This document shows, one piece after another, positions 48,820 through 61,200 of a stretch of DNA of 64,000 nt. Numbering within the stretch: position 1 is the first letter of the stretch; each line of letters begins with the position of its first letter. Location: the NCBI GenBank assembly GCA_903632075.3, contig CAHIKZ030003445.1, forward strand, positions 124,001 through 188,000, read 5' to 3'. The notes below the pieces were generated by a model that was not told the origin of the DNA, searched no databases, and saw only the letters and a list, made by a program, of their open reading frames with translations. Source of the DNA: Acanthosepion pharaonis. Its lineage: Eukaryota; Mollusca; Cephalopoda; Sepiida; Sepiidae. A program made the position numbers and the translations under genes.

Positions 48820-50263
48820 TATATATCATATATATATATATATATATTTTTTTAATAGCATTTAAAGACATTTGAAAACACTTGGATACATGAATTGTTA
48901 AAATGTTTAGGTATCTCAGAATTTAATGGACAGTTCTATCTTTTTATTTGATTGGGAGAAGATGAAATGAACAACCATTAACCACTCCAAAAGCCATTTT
49001 GCATCAGATGATATGTAACTGGTGGGATTGGGAAGTATTATGAGCTCCTTCTGCAAAATCAGATGTGTGCTAGTTGGGCACATTAAAGACAATTGATGAA
49101 AAGCATTTGGAATTAGCTAATCAGAAGGGTATCATCTTCAGGATCTCTCTCTGCAGATCTGACAGAAATTGGAACAGTTTGACTGGGGATATCTTACTGC
49201 ATCCTTTATATACACACCTGTGGATTACCAAATATTTTGATTTCAATAAAATTCTTAAATGGGATGAACTAAAATTATATGTAAGCTTGTAAAAAAACAC
49301 TTAATCACCCAGAAAGATACTAATTTCTAGAAGGAATCGATCCATAAAACTCCCCAAGATGATGAAAGGCAGTGGAAGTAACATACATGTAATTGAATAA
49401 ATCTATGTACACACATCTAAATATTATCTATGAAATTCACTTTAAAAAAAGGCCACAAACTTTTTACCTAATAGATACATTTGTGTCAATGTTTATATTT
49501 TCCTGTGTCTGATGAATAACTTTTCCATTACACCAAATTTATATTTTAACTTTCAAAAGGTTTTGTCAAATAGTTTAATTTAGACACTCTTGAAAAATTA
49601 CAATAGTAAATTGAAAAGAACACTTTTATAACCTGTAAAAGTGCATGAATCTATAAATTAGTGGTGAATGGACAGTAAAATAATTTCAGCCTACCCAGAT
49701 ACATTGTTTTAGTTTAAAATTTTGAATCTCTTTCAGCTTAGTGCTGGTACTGCACTTCCAGGAATTGTAGCCTCAAAATGTAACGCAGCATCTGTGACTC
49801 TCAGTGAGCATATTCTTTCCCCAAACTGTCTAAAGCACTGTGCCAATTGCTGTGCCACCAATAGTCTAGATAACTTACCTGTGATTGGAATTACTTGGGG
49901 ACTTTTCTCACCTGAGCTACTCAGCCTTCCACCTATGGATATCATCCTGGTTTCAGACTGCTTCTATACTTAAAAAAAAAAAAAAAAAAAAACAAAACAT
50001 GCATACTAATATCCACTTAAAAATTTAATTTTTTTTTTTTTTTTAAAAACTCATTCTTAGGTTTTCACCAGAAATTACTCATTTTTTCAAATTTATTGGA
50101 AAAGAAAAAAAAAAATCTAAATATTCATATAATGAGAAAAATAGTTTAAAAGAATTTTATTTAAGGATTTAATGTTTGATAAAATTACTTTTTAAATTTA
50201 ACAATAGAAGAAATATTATTAGTATTAGTAGTAGTATTAGTAGTAGTAGTATTAGTAGTAGTA

Positions 50264-50299
<36 letters not shown>

Positions 50300-51186
50300 C
50301 CTTTTCATTTTATTGTTGATCACATGGAAGAAAAATACCTCAATGTTCAACATAATTAAAATTCCTCAACTCAAACATTTTTTTTTGGACAAAATCCTCT
50401 AGGAAAGAACAATAATGTTTTCCCCACTCCAGCTAGTCTAGGACTAGTAGAGAAGACAACAGGGAAAAACCATTTCACTATCCTTCCCAAGACATTGCAA
50501 TTCACAAACAAAAGAAGAATATGTATAGAGCAATGAGTGCCTACATCCTGACTGGAAATGGCATTAAAGCACACACAAGAATACAAGATCATTAAGTCAG
50601 ACATCCAAAAGTATTGTTCATGTAAATACAGAATAACATTTATTTACTGATGGTATTTAAAATTAAAAATTTTCATTTCAGATTTTGATGACATATTTGT
50701 TACATTGTCATACATATTGGAAAAGAATGATAAGTGTGAAATTTGGTGCACTTACCAAATACGAAGGTAATTTTTTTCTTTATCTACATTGTGTTCAGTG
50801 ACTATAAAGTCAATCAAGCCTTACTCATCACCTGGTCAAAAATGTTCAAGTATCACATTTAAATTATTAGTAATGGAGCTTTTATTAAATAATTTCAGGT
50901 TACATTAAGTGTATTCATACTTTTTTTAAGTGGTCAAAAGCTGTATAAAGTAAATAGTTTTTAAAAACATGTAAAAATATTATAACTCATTTACTAACCA
51001 GTACTAAGTTATTATCTTTTTTCCAGTACAGATAAGTCTCTTGTGTACCACTTAGAACAGTGGAATTTGGCTTGTGTCTATATTCCACTGAGCAGCTTTG
51101 AAGCCAATGGACCCTGTGTAGCAGATTCAAATTATCCTGGAAACCACACAATTGAAATGCTCAAGATATTCAAAAAAAATACTTGA
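44619..51186 (+). CDS. METTL23: METTL23-type methyltransferase, 5' exon not found, one exon damaged
   Basis: METTL23 is a seven-beta-strand SAM-dependent methyltransferase of the METTL21 group, reported to act as an arginine methyltransferase on histone H3 (family knowledge). Visible exons: 44619-44723 (VLDPNYGFYIWPCAPVLAQY, then WFFREEIKRKHILE), 49737 to about 49970 (LSAGTALPGIVASKCNAASV through GITWGLFSPELLSLPPMDII, LVSDCFY), 50682-50766 (DFDDIFVTLSYILEKNDK, IWCTYQIR) and 51027-51186 (WNLACVYIPLSSFEANGP, GNHTIEMLKIFKKNT, stop TGA). The SAM motif I is LSAGTALPG and the post-I acidic segment is TLSEH; the PPMDIILVSDCFY motif is the family signature. The exon before VLDP is not identified. The 49737 exon lacks a GT donor. 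Confidence 0.88.
44724..46153. other. METTL23 intron, no gene seen
   Basis: AT-rich intron sequence. A run of ten or more C lies at 45237-45248. The block around 44930-45020 weakly resembles 52330-52440 (TTTAAGAGCCC/TTTAAGAGAAC, GCAGTCCC/GTAGTCCC), perhaps an old dispersed repeat. Confidence 0.4.
46154..48049. mobile_element. Non-coding TIR element, copy B (complete), in METTL23 intron
   Basis: The left end TAGGTACCTCCACGAGATCA and the right end (minus strand) TAGGTACCTCCATGAAATTG begin terminal inverted repeats of about 120 bp, similar through AGAGCATAGCATGATGAAAA, AACAAAATTTTATC and AAGAGGAAAGA. Taking TA as the target duplication, the element ends GGTACC...GGTACC, a TA-targeting pattern. 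The interior has no transposase. GGTACC recurs internally near 46818 and 47023, and a 12-bp-arm hairpin (TGTACATAAAAT) lies near 46850-46880. Confidence 0.88.
48300..49475 (+). mobile_element. Decayed DD34D mariner in METTL23 intron
   Basis: Inverted ends: AAAAGTTTGTGG near 48329 and GGCCACAAACTTTTT near 49451. Broken frames match mariner transposase: AKKICNIYGNDAIAENN-like HTH region with ARFRNGNF-like words near 48560-48665, a central region with the ICNWWDW-like motif near 49012-49035, and KHLELANQKGIIF near 49100-49140. The QDNARPH and SPDLAP catalytic boxes are too degraded to function. Long A and (TA)n tracts at 48485-48519 and 48790-48847 interrupt it. Confidence 0.75.
49737..49970 (+). 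CDS. METTL23: METTL23 exon with SAM motif, no splice donor
   Basis: Acceptor TCTTTCAG is good and the frame is conserved through SDCFY. The expected EPEDF-like continuation and GT donor are absent: the frame reads TAT-ACT-TAA and enters an A tract of about 21 bases at 49973-49992. By alignment with the next exon, which begins with two bases of a codon, roughly ten exonic bases and the donor are missing. Confidence 0.88.
50682..50766 (+). CDS. METTL23: METTL23 exon, DFDDIFVTLSYIL
   Basis: Acceptor ATTTCAG and donor GTAATT. It encodes DFDDIFVTLSYILEKNDK and CEIWCTYQIR, matching the family's helix-strand after the SDxFY motif. It ends in a split Ser/Arg codon that joins the final exon in frame. 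Confidence 0.9.
50890..50995. repeat. ~105-bp direct repeat, first copy
   Basis: From ATAATTTCAGGTTACATTAA to AAAACATGTAAAAATATT it is almost identical to 52903-53005; the main difference is a longer T run in the second copy. This copy is inside the last METTL23 intron. Confidence 0.92.
51027..51186 (+). CDS. METTL23: METTL23 final exon
   Basis: Acceptor TTTCCAG; encodes TDKSLVYHLEQWNLACVYIP through HTIEMLKIFKKNT and TGA at 51184-51186. The VYIPLSSF and PGNHTIEML segments match the METTL23 C-terminus, including the conserved end strand. Confidence 0.92.
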
Positions 51187-51301
51187 AGATAAACAGTTTC
51201 AGTTTTGGACTTTGTAATGATTCGAATAACATGATGAGCTTGTGAAGATTTCTCAACACAAAATGGTAACTCATCCATTTGTATCTTTATTCTTTGTATG
51301 T

Positions 51302-51307
51302 AATAAA
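51302..51307 (+). terminator. METTL23: METTL23 poly(A) signal
   Basis: AATAAA lies 115 bases after the stop codon on the coding strand, followed by T-rich sequence. It is the first canonical hexamer downstream. Confidence 0.6.
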
Positions 51308-51309
51308 TT

Positions 51310-53934
51310 TTTTAATTTCTGATATTAAAAAGGAATTAGGCTTTCTAGATTGGGAACAAATATATGCCCACTTTCTTTTGGTAGAAAGTGTATCTCTCTC
51401 TCTCTACGCACACACAAAAATATAACTATCCTTTAATAATTATATGTATGCATCCAAACATATATGCACTGTAGAGGAGGTTAGCATAGCATAGTTTTAT
51501 GCTATTAACTGAAAATTTGTTCAATAGAAAATTATAAAGTGCTTTTTCAGTAACAATATACATTTTTTAAGTTTAAGGAGCATAGATCCTTTGTGGGAAC
51601 CTATTAACTTTTTTCATGCATGCTGGTTGTCACCATATCAACTGATGAGAAAAATGATTCTCTTAAAATTCATCTTTTCTTCACTGTCACAATCCTATCA
51701 TTAATTAAACCTAAACAATGCTATAGGTAATGATAAACTCCACTTTCTTTAAACATTAAACTGTTTTTTTTTTCATAAGAGGACAAACATTAAATTTGGT
51801 AATGAAAACTGTTGGTTTGGGATGGGCCTTAATGGATCTGAACCAAAAAAAAAAAAATTCTAATGCTTAAATAGATAACTTGACAAAAATAATTCTCTGT
51901 GTTATTTCATCTTTATTTTTTTGTTTCTTCAAATCCATACTTTCATACCAATGTCTACAATTTTGGATACAACTTAAAAAGTTGTAAATTGTTCAAAAGA
52001 CAAATGAGAAAAAAAAATTATCCAATATGCTGTTATTTTATGTAAATCTGAGGTTATAACTAAATAACCAATTTCTACAGTAAACAAATTTTACTGAGTT
52101 TACAAATAAATTTGAATATAATGAAACTATTTGGCTCTTGCTTTTCTAATTAAAAAGAAAAGAGGACTTCAAGTATCACTCGAGCTAAATTTAACAGCCC
52201 CACATTTCAATTCTGTTAATATACTTCAAATTGTTTCAAGATATGTTATACTGTATTGACAATAACCTAAAATAAAGTGTCCATTCCAAATCAACTGATA
52301 AAAATCTCAAACTTCTATTCTCATCATAAGATAAAATCTGGATTCTATTTAAGAGAACTCAAAATTTGTAGTCCCCAATATTTATAAGAGGAAAAATATG
52401 GTGAAGATACATTTAAGTTCCTTCAAAATAAGCTATGATAAATTCCTAAATCACATGTAATAATTGCCACAAATGCATAGAAACATTAAGGAATTTAAAT
52501 AAGAGATTATATGAACAATAAAAGGAATACTTTACAGAACTCAATGTTGTAGTTGCTCACTCTAAGGAATCAGACAATAATAATAAAATAGTAAATTGCT
52601 TTCTCTTAAAGTATTAAGAAATTTATAAAAACAAATAGACATTTAATTCCTAGATCTCAAAATGTGCATCCTAGTTCTTACATTTTACCTTTCTTTGTGA
52701 ATCTATTATCATGTGGGATACTTAATACCAAAAGTGATAAAAAGAAAGTAAATTAAATTAGCTAGACTATATATTCAAACACATCTATAAAATAAATAAA
52801 AATAAAAAATAATTTAATTTCAAAAGTTCAATGTCCCTTGACACGCATATATACTTACACCAACTTAAATATCACTTTAATTTGATGAAGTCCTAAAGGA
52901 TAATAATTTCAGGTTACATTAAGTGTATTCATACTTTTTTTTTTTTAAGTGGTCAAAAGCTGTATAAAGTAAATAGTTTTTAAAAACATGTAAAAATATT
53001 AAAACTCATTATAACACACCATACAAATAAATTGGAAAATTAAAGAAATATATTGAGATACAAAATTTGAGAAGAAAAATGTTTATTTAAATTTTCAAAT
53101 TTATTTATAAAATTATTGCATCTCAGTTGGTTCACCTCTTAATTGTAGATTTTATAAATTTAATAAAATCTTTTCTTTATATAAATGATATCATCACATT
53201 GTACTGAGTTTTTTATATTTTTATAATCTTGTAAATAAACATTGCCAAGGGTGGCAATGTAGTATGCCAGTAATAGCAGTGTCAACAGAAAAATCATCCT
53301 TTTGAAACACCATTTTTGTAGGTACAAAGGTTTAAAATTTTGTTTTGAATTTACAATGAAATCTACAAAAGATGGTAGGCACTTCTTCCATTGACCAAAG
53401 CATTAGTTAAAGGAGCTAAACATTGATTTTAATGTAAAGATTATATATTGATTATTTTTTTTTAACAAACCCAATACAGTTATTAAAAAGCAAATTCAAA
53501 AGTCAACTACTGGTTACTTTTTATCTTTTTTATTATTTTTATACAATATTTTTAAATTTTGTATTTTTTTTAAATAAAAAGGCATCAGTGTGTTAAAAAT
53601 GGTTTCTGTCATGACATTTGTCATGTCCAAATTTAAGAATCTTCTTGATTTTACTCAGAAATTTGCCCTATATTCAGGCAAGAGAAGCTAGTAAAAAGTA
53701 TATATTCATTTCTTTCTCTTTTCCTCCTGCTAGTTTAGCACTACTTCTCACATCTTCCCAAAAACAACATTCTGTAGTTAAATGTGCACGTCTATCTCTT
53801 ATCAAATCTAGAATGAATGGCTGATATTCCAAAAATCAAATAACTTTATACCTTCCCATTTTACACTAACAAGTTGTACTCTTTGTAATTTTTGATTGAC
53901 ATTAATTTTTTCACTCTTGTTAAGTCACAGAATT

Positions 53935-53972
<38 letters not shown>

Positions 53973-55086
53973 TACCATCACTAATTTTCAAATTTGCATA
54001 TCCTTGAAGAGAATATCTTATTTAAGTTGTCATAATTCAAACTGAACTTCAAATTTACACATTAAAACAAGATGAGTACCAGATAAATCAAATTCTGTTA
54101 CTTTGTAAAATGTTCTATTTAAGGACAAAGAGGAGGTAGTGAAGAGAAAAGAAAATGGTCCAAATATCTTTCAAACTGAAGTCTCTTGACTTGTAGGAAT
54201 GTTTATAAAGCCCCTGAGGTTAGAAAATATTTGAAACATGACATTTGTTTGTCAAAGCTCAAATCCATTTGTGGATATTACAAGATTAAAAGAATTAAGG
54301 AAAATTGTTTCCCTTGCTGCACCATTATTAGACTACCTGTCTTTGGATGCCCTTTTTCTGTATCATCTTGCAAACAAAGATCAACTGCTTTTACCTTCCA
54401 TTTTTTATATCAATAATGCTCTTTAGTTCTTCCTTTATATTCCTTTCTGGTTTGCTGGCTGCAATTTCAGACATCAAAATTTGAAAGTGAGCACCAAGTC
54501 ACTATAGGGATGGATACATGGACGGACCTTGGCAAGGCATTGAATACATAAGCACCTTGTCTGTTGTGCTCATTTGTAGGTGGAGCAGGAGAGCCATGAT
54601 AAGTATTAGATACACGGTCCAGGATTGCCTTACCTGCTCTTCTTGCTAAAGTGCAAAAGCAAATATTTGTCCTTTATGATTAAGCCAGTCAAACAGATTG
54701 GAAGCAGCCAAGGAATCATCACAGTAGGTGTTTTTTTTTTTTTATTTGGTGGCTGAAATATTAATCCATTCTTTTGTCATTCAAGCAGTGTCCAATTTCA
54801 AGAACATTCCTTTTGATGCTGACAATGTAAATTGTTGGCAATGTTCCTGTAAAACATACAAATTTAAAACTTTCAATATCTTGTTAAATCAAGAACAAAT
54901 ATGTATTTCAACTCAATTTTTCCATGATCTTTCATCAAATTGCACTTTAAGAATCTTGTGATGGTAAATTGTCATTTTGATAAATTTGCATTTGTTTTAG
55001 ACAAATTCTCTTAAAAAATATATAATCTGAAACATTGTATACAAGTCATCCTTGAGAGATGAAAAAATTTTTAAATTAAGTTATAC
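51310..55086. other. Convergent intergenic interval between METTL23 and USP37
   Basis: Mostly AT-rich. It holds the second copy of the 105-bp repeat, a 28-A tract at 53940-53968 and a mixed-composition patch at about 54186-54720 whose frames (54186-54416 and 54238-54426) have no domain I can name. A final USP37 exon could lie here but was not recognised. Confidence 0.45.
52903..53005. repeat. ~105-bp direct repeat, second copy
   Basis: Near-identical, same orientation, 2 kb downstream of the first copy and outside the METTL23 coding region. The identity is well above that of other repeats in the window. Confidence 0.92.
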
Positions 55087-55229
55087 TTACTTTGAAAGGT
55101 AAAAGAAAATATAACCACTGTCTTGTCGGACTCTCTGCACTTCTGCTTCTGTAGTTTGTCTGACTTCTTTGTCATCAAATGAATACCACTTATCAGTACG
55201 AAGATCTAACACATCACTTAAATAATGTC
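55087..55229 (-). CDS. USP37: USP37 exon with catalytic His box; stop or donor at left end
   Basis: It encodes GHYLSDVLDLRTDKWYSFDD, then KEVRQTTEAEVQRVRQDSGY and IFFYLSK. The His of GHY and the Asp of YSFDD are the catalytic His and the Asn/Asp partner. The frame meets TAA at 55087-55089 directly after FYLSK, but the same bases form a strong donor (TCAAA|GTAAGT). The protein may therefore end here or gain a short tail from an unseen exon; vertebrate USP37 has about 30 more residues. Confidence 0.9.
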
Positions 55230-58200
55230 CTATATTTAAAAAACAAAGAAACTTTAAAGTATAACAGATTACTCTATATTAGTATTGGTCTAGTTTGTTT
55301 TCTAGAACTAATCCAACATTACACTGTGATTATACCAACTGAGCAATATTTGCTTCAGACACTCAAACAAGGAAATGCAAATATGATAGCCTCTACAAAG
55401 AAATTCCAATGAAAGAAGTATCCTTGGGTCACATAACGTGTATTATGTGCGTATAGATTATTTACTGAAAAGTTCCTTGACCAACTTTTGTGATTCCTGT
55501 CATCACTTTTGTGATGTTGGACAATTGTCACTTTTGCTATGTCAAGCTAAATCTTGTTATCACTTCCAAAAATGTTTGTTTTATTTGAGCCTCCGTAGAC
55601 GCCAGTACTAGTAGTACTTCCAATAATATCCACACAAGTAATACTTATTCAAGTAGTAATTGCCAAATAGTATAATGATCAGAAGAGAATCATAACCCAT
55701 ATAGTAGTAGAATAGAGAGAGTGAATGTATAGCAATGGTGGATAGACAAGCAGAGTGAAAAGTGATTGTATAGTCATCATGCTACTTCCTATTTATCTAC
55801 TTCCTTTATGACCACATGATCTACTTAAAGGAATCACCGTGTTACTCACTGGCGATCTAGTTTCAAACCACGGTGTTGGCAATGACATTTACCTTTATAC
55901 AACACCAACCAAGAATGAACTCGAGCTATAAAAAGCACAGGCTATTCTACACTTACCAAAGTGAACTTGCATAGTAAATTTGCAAGCAATTTAAAAAAAA
56001 AAAAAAAAAAAAAAACCCTCCACAAAATAATTGTTTGGCATATTGAAATACTGATTGTGAGTAGTAAAGCCAAGAGCTTTTCAGCACCCCTATCTCACAC
56101 ACAAACTGTTAAGCTCATACTCCTAAAGATTTATTCAGAGCATCTTAAATATCACAAACAATATCAGATCTTAAAAAATTAATTCTATTCAAACAATATT
56201 TTAGTCTAAAATATCTGCTTACAACAAAGTCATAAAAAAACCAAAGTCAACATACCAGAAACAGATGAATTCCCAATGTGTGCCACAACACTAACAAGCT
56301 GGTAAGAATGAGGCAGGTTTCCTTTCTATTGAAAATAAAAATAATTTTATTTCAAATTAGCTCAATCTGCTGAGATTTTGCTCTACAAAATATATAACAA
56401 AAAGATAAACAATGAATACTCACTTCAGCATTAATCTTTAATTGCTCTGTTTCTTCTTTTGTTCTTTTTAAAGCTTCATCAACATTGACACCAAAGTCAT
56501 CTGCTGGAGGGTAGCCATCATCAAGATCTAAATGGAAAAAACATTTTCAGTCTATGCTATTTGATTTAAGAACTAAAATATTTCATTTTCAACTATTTTT
56601 TATGAAAAAGTCCTGCTCTTTTGTCAAATACTTATGTGAGCTTGATAATTTAAGAAAGTTGTTTCAAGGTTTAGGGTATTATGGTGCAGTTTAAACTTAT
56701 TTTATTTAGATATAAATATCTAATTTACAGATACTAAAAAGTCTTACCAATTAAACTCATTTCTTTGGCTTTTCTCAGGTCTTCATCTTCCTGATTTATA
56801 TCATACTGAAAAATAAAATAAATCCAAACTATTTTCAGAAAATTAACAATTCAAACAATCATTCTGTTAGTTTTATGAATTACACGTGTATTTTGAAGAT
56901 AAAGATTTTCTTCTTTTTTTTTTTAAAAAAGAAAACACACTACCTTGAGCTCCTCAGTTTGAGTTAGTGTAGAACATCCATTAACCTTTGCAGGTGTCTC
57001 TCCATTTGGACAGTATATTGCCACGGTCATGTCTGTCTGTTCAGTGGAGAGTGGTTGATGATTTTCTTTATTTTCTACATCATAACCTAAAACAGAATGA
57101 TAGTACTTCTTTTTTAAACACTTAGCTTTACAACAAAGCTAAACATTAATAAGATCCATAACATTTATCAGACATTACAGAAAATAAATTTCAAACATTT
57201 ATTCTAAAATTCTTATAAATGGAAGAAAACAAGTTTAGTCAATACCACCTCACTGTAAACAATTCTAAGTACATAATATATTAAAAATTATGTATAGATA
57301 TTCACAAACCTGATGTTTTTTTTGCTAATATGAAACTAAATAGAAAAATTGTTTTAAACATTTAACAATAATTTTTCTCCAGTCACCGATAATGAGGCGC
57401 CATGCTTTGAAAATCTATTGGGTTTAAAGTTCATTTCAGCCATCAAGGGCAACTCCTATACAATTCGTTTTTAAAAGATGCTGGTACCTACAATCACTCC
57501 AGGAAGTACTGAACTCCTATCATGATTTATCTTCACAATAGACAAATGTTGTAGTAAAAAAAAAAAGAAAAACTGTAAACTTATAGTAGCAATAAATGCC
57601 TGCAATAGGGGTTTCTTCTGTCTCATATCTGCAACACCTGTAGCCAAATCACAGTTCAAATGATAGTCTGTCGTAATAGTCTAACAGGCAATGTAGAAAT
57701 GACAAAATGGGGTCACAAATCTAACCTTCACTTCTCACCAACAAAAACATTAGTCCACCAAGCTCAGAAAAAATCCTAACCTCGTAAGCAAAAAACAATG
57801 GCTTTTATTCACCGAGCAATTTCTCTAATTGGCCATGCCTTTCAGGAGAGGAAAGAACATTAGCATAGATTCTGATACTTAAAGTAGCAGATTTTTGCTA
57901 ACTACTTTCAGTAATCTTTGACAAATCACACAAAGTCTTTTTTGAGATAGCTGATTATCTCTTACTACAAAAAAAAAAAAAAAAAAAAAAAAAGGTAATA
58001 GTGTTGCCATATCTTGGCTGGAGTTGTTTGAGTCATCACTTCCCAGCCTTGACAAAATTCAAAATGATTTATGCAATCTTGGAAGGAAGACATTCCACAG
58101 TAAATATTCAGATAATTGACACAATTTTTAGCTCCACCAGATCAGACTTTTATAGCTAGGTCATGTTACCACCATCAAAATCAACCTTGTTTCCTCCATA

Positions 58201-61200
58201 TTACAAATGTAAGGAGAAAGTTCTGCTCAAACATCTTTTGCTTTTGTGGAATGGATTTCTGTATGGAGGCTTCCATGAACATTATAATCTTAACCTCTTT
58301 AAATCAAGAAACAACCATTATCTATCCTCCTCATGATCTCTACTTCTTACCAATTCCTCTTTCATTCAGATCACACAAATCATTCATCCTAACCATTTTA
58401 ACAGTAACCCTCTACCTTGAGTAGCTCAAGCCTTGTATTGAATGAACTTTAGTGTAGAAAAAGAAAAAATTACATGTATATTATAAACTGACTTTTATCC
58501 ATTTAAAATATCAGCCTAGAGAGTTAACCAGTACAAAAAGCATAGTTAAACATTTTAAATACTGATTTAGTATAAGTTTCAATATTTCCTATTCAAATTT
58601 ATGTTTCTGTTAATATCACATCATCTGAAGTTACAGTAGTCAATAACTATTGACATAATTGGTGATATTGCTGAAGTTAGAGATTTTAAGCAATATTAAA
58701 AATTGGTGAAAATCCAAGTTATTTTACAAAGCCTTAATCATTGTGCAACTTAATACTTTTGTTAAATTCAACAAGAGGCAAAAGGAGAAAAAAAAAAAAA
58801 CCCGTTTTTGAATAATATGAAACATGATTTTATGACTGGATTTTTTCCCCCCTTGTAGCATTGGTGTGTGTAGTATTTCTCAATTGGATGACATTTGGGA
58901 GAAGGACAAACACTTCAAAATTTTAATGCTCAATTAAATTGCTGCTATATACATTAATAATTTATACAAATGCATATGACCATAAAATTGTACAATTGGT
59001 TCAACCTTCCCTGATTAAAAAAAAAAAAAAAAAAAAAAAATCAATCAATCTTGAAAGTAATTTGAACTCTGTGAGGAAAAAGAAAGTACTATTTTTAATT
59101 AAGTAAATACAAAATAAGATATCTTACAGAGTGGTTGCTCATTTTCTGGTTGATACTGGACATTTAAATTGAGGGGATCAGGATTAAATACAAATTGATT
59201 GTTTCCATTAGCATCTTCATCTTGTGACCAACAACTGGGAAGTGCATCATCACTTTTAGAGCCCAAGTGGTCAAGCTGAAGACTGTTCTCAATGGCAAGG
59301 TTAATCATTTCTTCATCAGTCAGAGCCATAAGTTCATCACTACTCATATATTTGGCACCTAAAAGACATTGAAAAATTATAGGTTAAGTGGCATTACAAA
59401 GATTTCCAATAAAAATATCCTAGGATTTTATAGTAAAAAAAATATATCATAAGATAGAATTTCAAATCATGTATTACTGCTGCTATTTTACTTTAGAAAT
59501 TTAAATTTTCTATTGTTTTGCAATTCCCTGGAATATCAAATAATATTGAAAGTATTACTGCATACTCAAATGCAACAATTCAAGTCATTAACCAAAACAT
59601 TGGCCCTCAAACATAACCTCTGAAATGATATATTCAATGAATTATTAGAAGTTGGAGAAACAATGGAAATAATTTCTTAAACAATAGAATTTTATTTTTA
59701 CATTTTTTTTTAAAGTAGAAAGACATTTAAACTATTACCTATATGACAAAATGTTTGCTCTCACCCAAAAATAAAAAATGTGCACATATTAAGTCAAATA
59801 ACAAACCATTTCCAAGTATACATATTTCTTCCATTTCCCACCTAAATTGATTTATTATGCGGAAAATCATCTAAATTATTGCATATGATGATCATACTGC
59901 CATACATTGTAATGAAAAGAAAAATAGTTAGGCAAGTAATTTTTAAAGATGTCAGAAAATTGAAAGGGAATAACCATTACAAATATACTAATTAATAGAG
60001 AGAGGGAGAGAAGAGTCCTCACTCCATGTAGAGTATAGGGCCACAGCCTCACCACACTAGGCTGATTGTTGTTGTTTCCATAACAAGTAGGCTAACCTGC
60101 CAGCTCCATGCCAAACTAGAAGTATTTTAAGTCAGTTGCCAATTAAGACTAGTGAGAATCCATAAATAATAGGGAGAAAGATTCATATGCTTCAAGGATA
60201 TCTGTACAAAAATTAACAACAGCTTCAGTTGGCATGCTAATCCCACTTTCCACACACACTAAAAATTTACAATAAGATGCAAAATTCACTTTTAAAGAAT
60301 TTTCTGTTTAAACTTTAAAACCACACACATTTTAGCCCCTTCATTAGCTTAGAGTAGCAGAAGTAAATAACGTATGTGTCTTATATATTGTTAATTTGTA
60401 TAAAACAGTTAAGCTATAGCAAAGTACTACTTTGATAGATTATTTTAAAACAGTCTCAGAAAGGCAGTCTGAATGGCAAACAAGTTGCACACACTAGGTT
60501 GATAAACATTTTAAATGAAAAAATGCTGACTTTGACAATACTTTATTTCTTACATAGAAAGGATGGCATAAAACTTACCATTCTCACATTCAGAACTTTC
60601 TTCTCTATTAAATTTTGTAGTAGTACAATTATCTGGAATCTGGAATATAAGGGAAAAAAATCCAAAGAACTGAATATAAACTTTAAAGGAATGACGTGCA
60701 TATGCAATATAGTAAAAGAGAAAGATACATACTACAATAGTGTCTGGATCAAACGTTCCTTTTGTAAGATCCACATCAAAGATACCAGAATTTTCTGTAT
60801 CTTTACAAGGTACCTGCAGATAAAATGAAAATACATTTCTAATAAAGTCATCTAAATGTTTTGTAAAATTATTCAATAAACATTACTATTCAAGTTTTAT
60901 ATTTTTTAATACAGCTAGAGGAACTAGAGATCATTGCAGTTTTTGCAACAAAGCAGAGCATTTGTATGAAGAATTTTTTAAGCTTTATGCAAGAAACAAT
61001 CTATGAAGTACTGTAATGAGTGTAAAACTTTTGCTTAAACTAACTGAAATTTGAACCTTCAAAACTTTACTAGCAAAATCTTATATAAACAGATGCTATA
61101 ACATTTTGGTGAGAGATTTAAATAACAGTAAGATCACAATGTTACCCAATATAAAGCAACTGAGTCAATTTTTGACAGTTAATTTTATCTTAATGTCAAC

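Noticed and set aside
49733..49945. Minus-strand frame of 70 codons
   Set aside because: Antisense shadow of the METTL23 exon at 49737, whose plus-strand translation is clearly conserved.
49955..49985. U12-type AT-AC intron explaining the METTL23 exon end
   Set aside because: ATACTTAAA is only a poor match to the ATATCCTT donor, the next exon has an AG acceptor, and no U12 branch-point sequence is visible before it.
60499..60828. Plus-strand frame of 109 codons
   Set aside because: Antisense to two USP37 exons with proper splice sites; no independent similarity.
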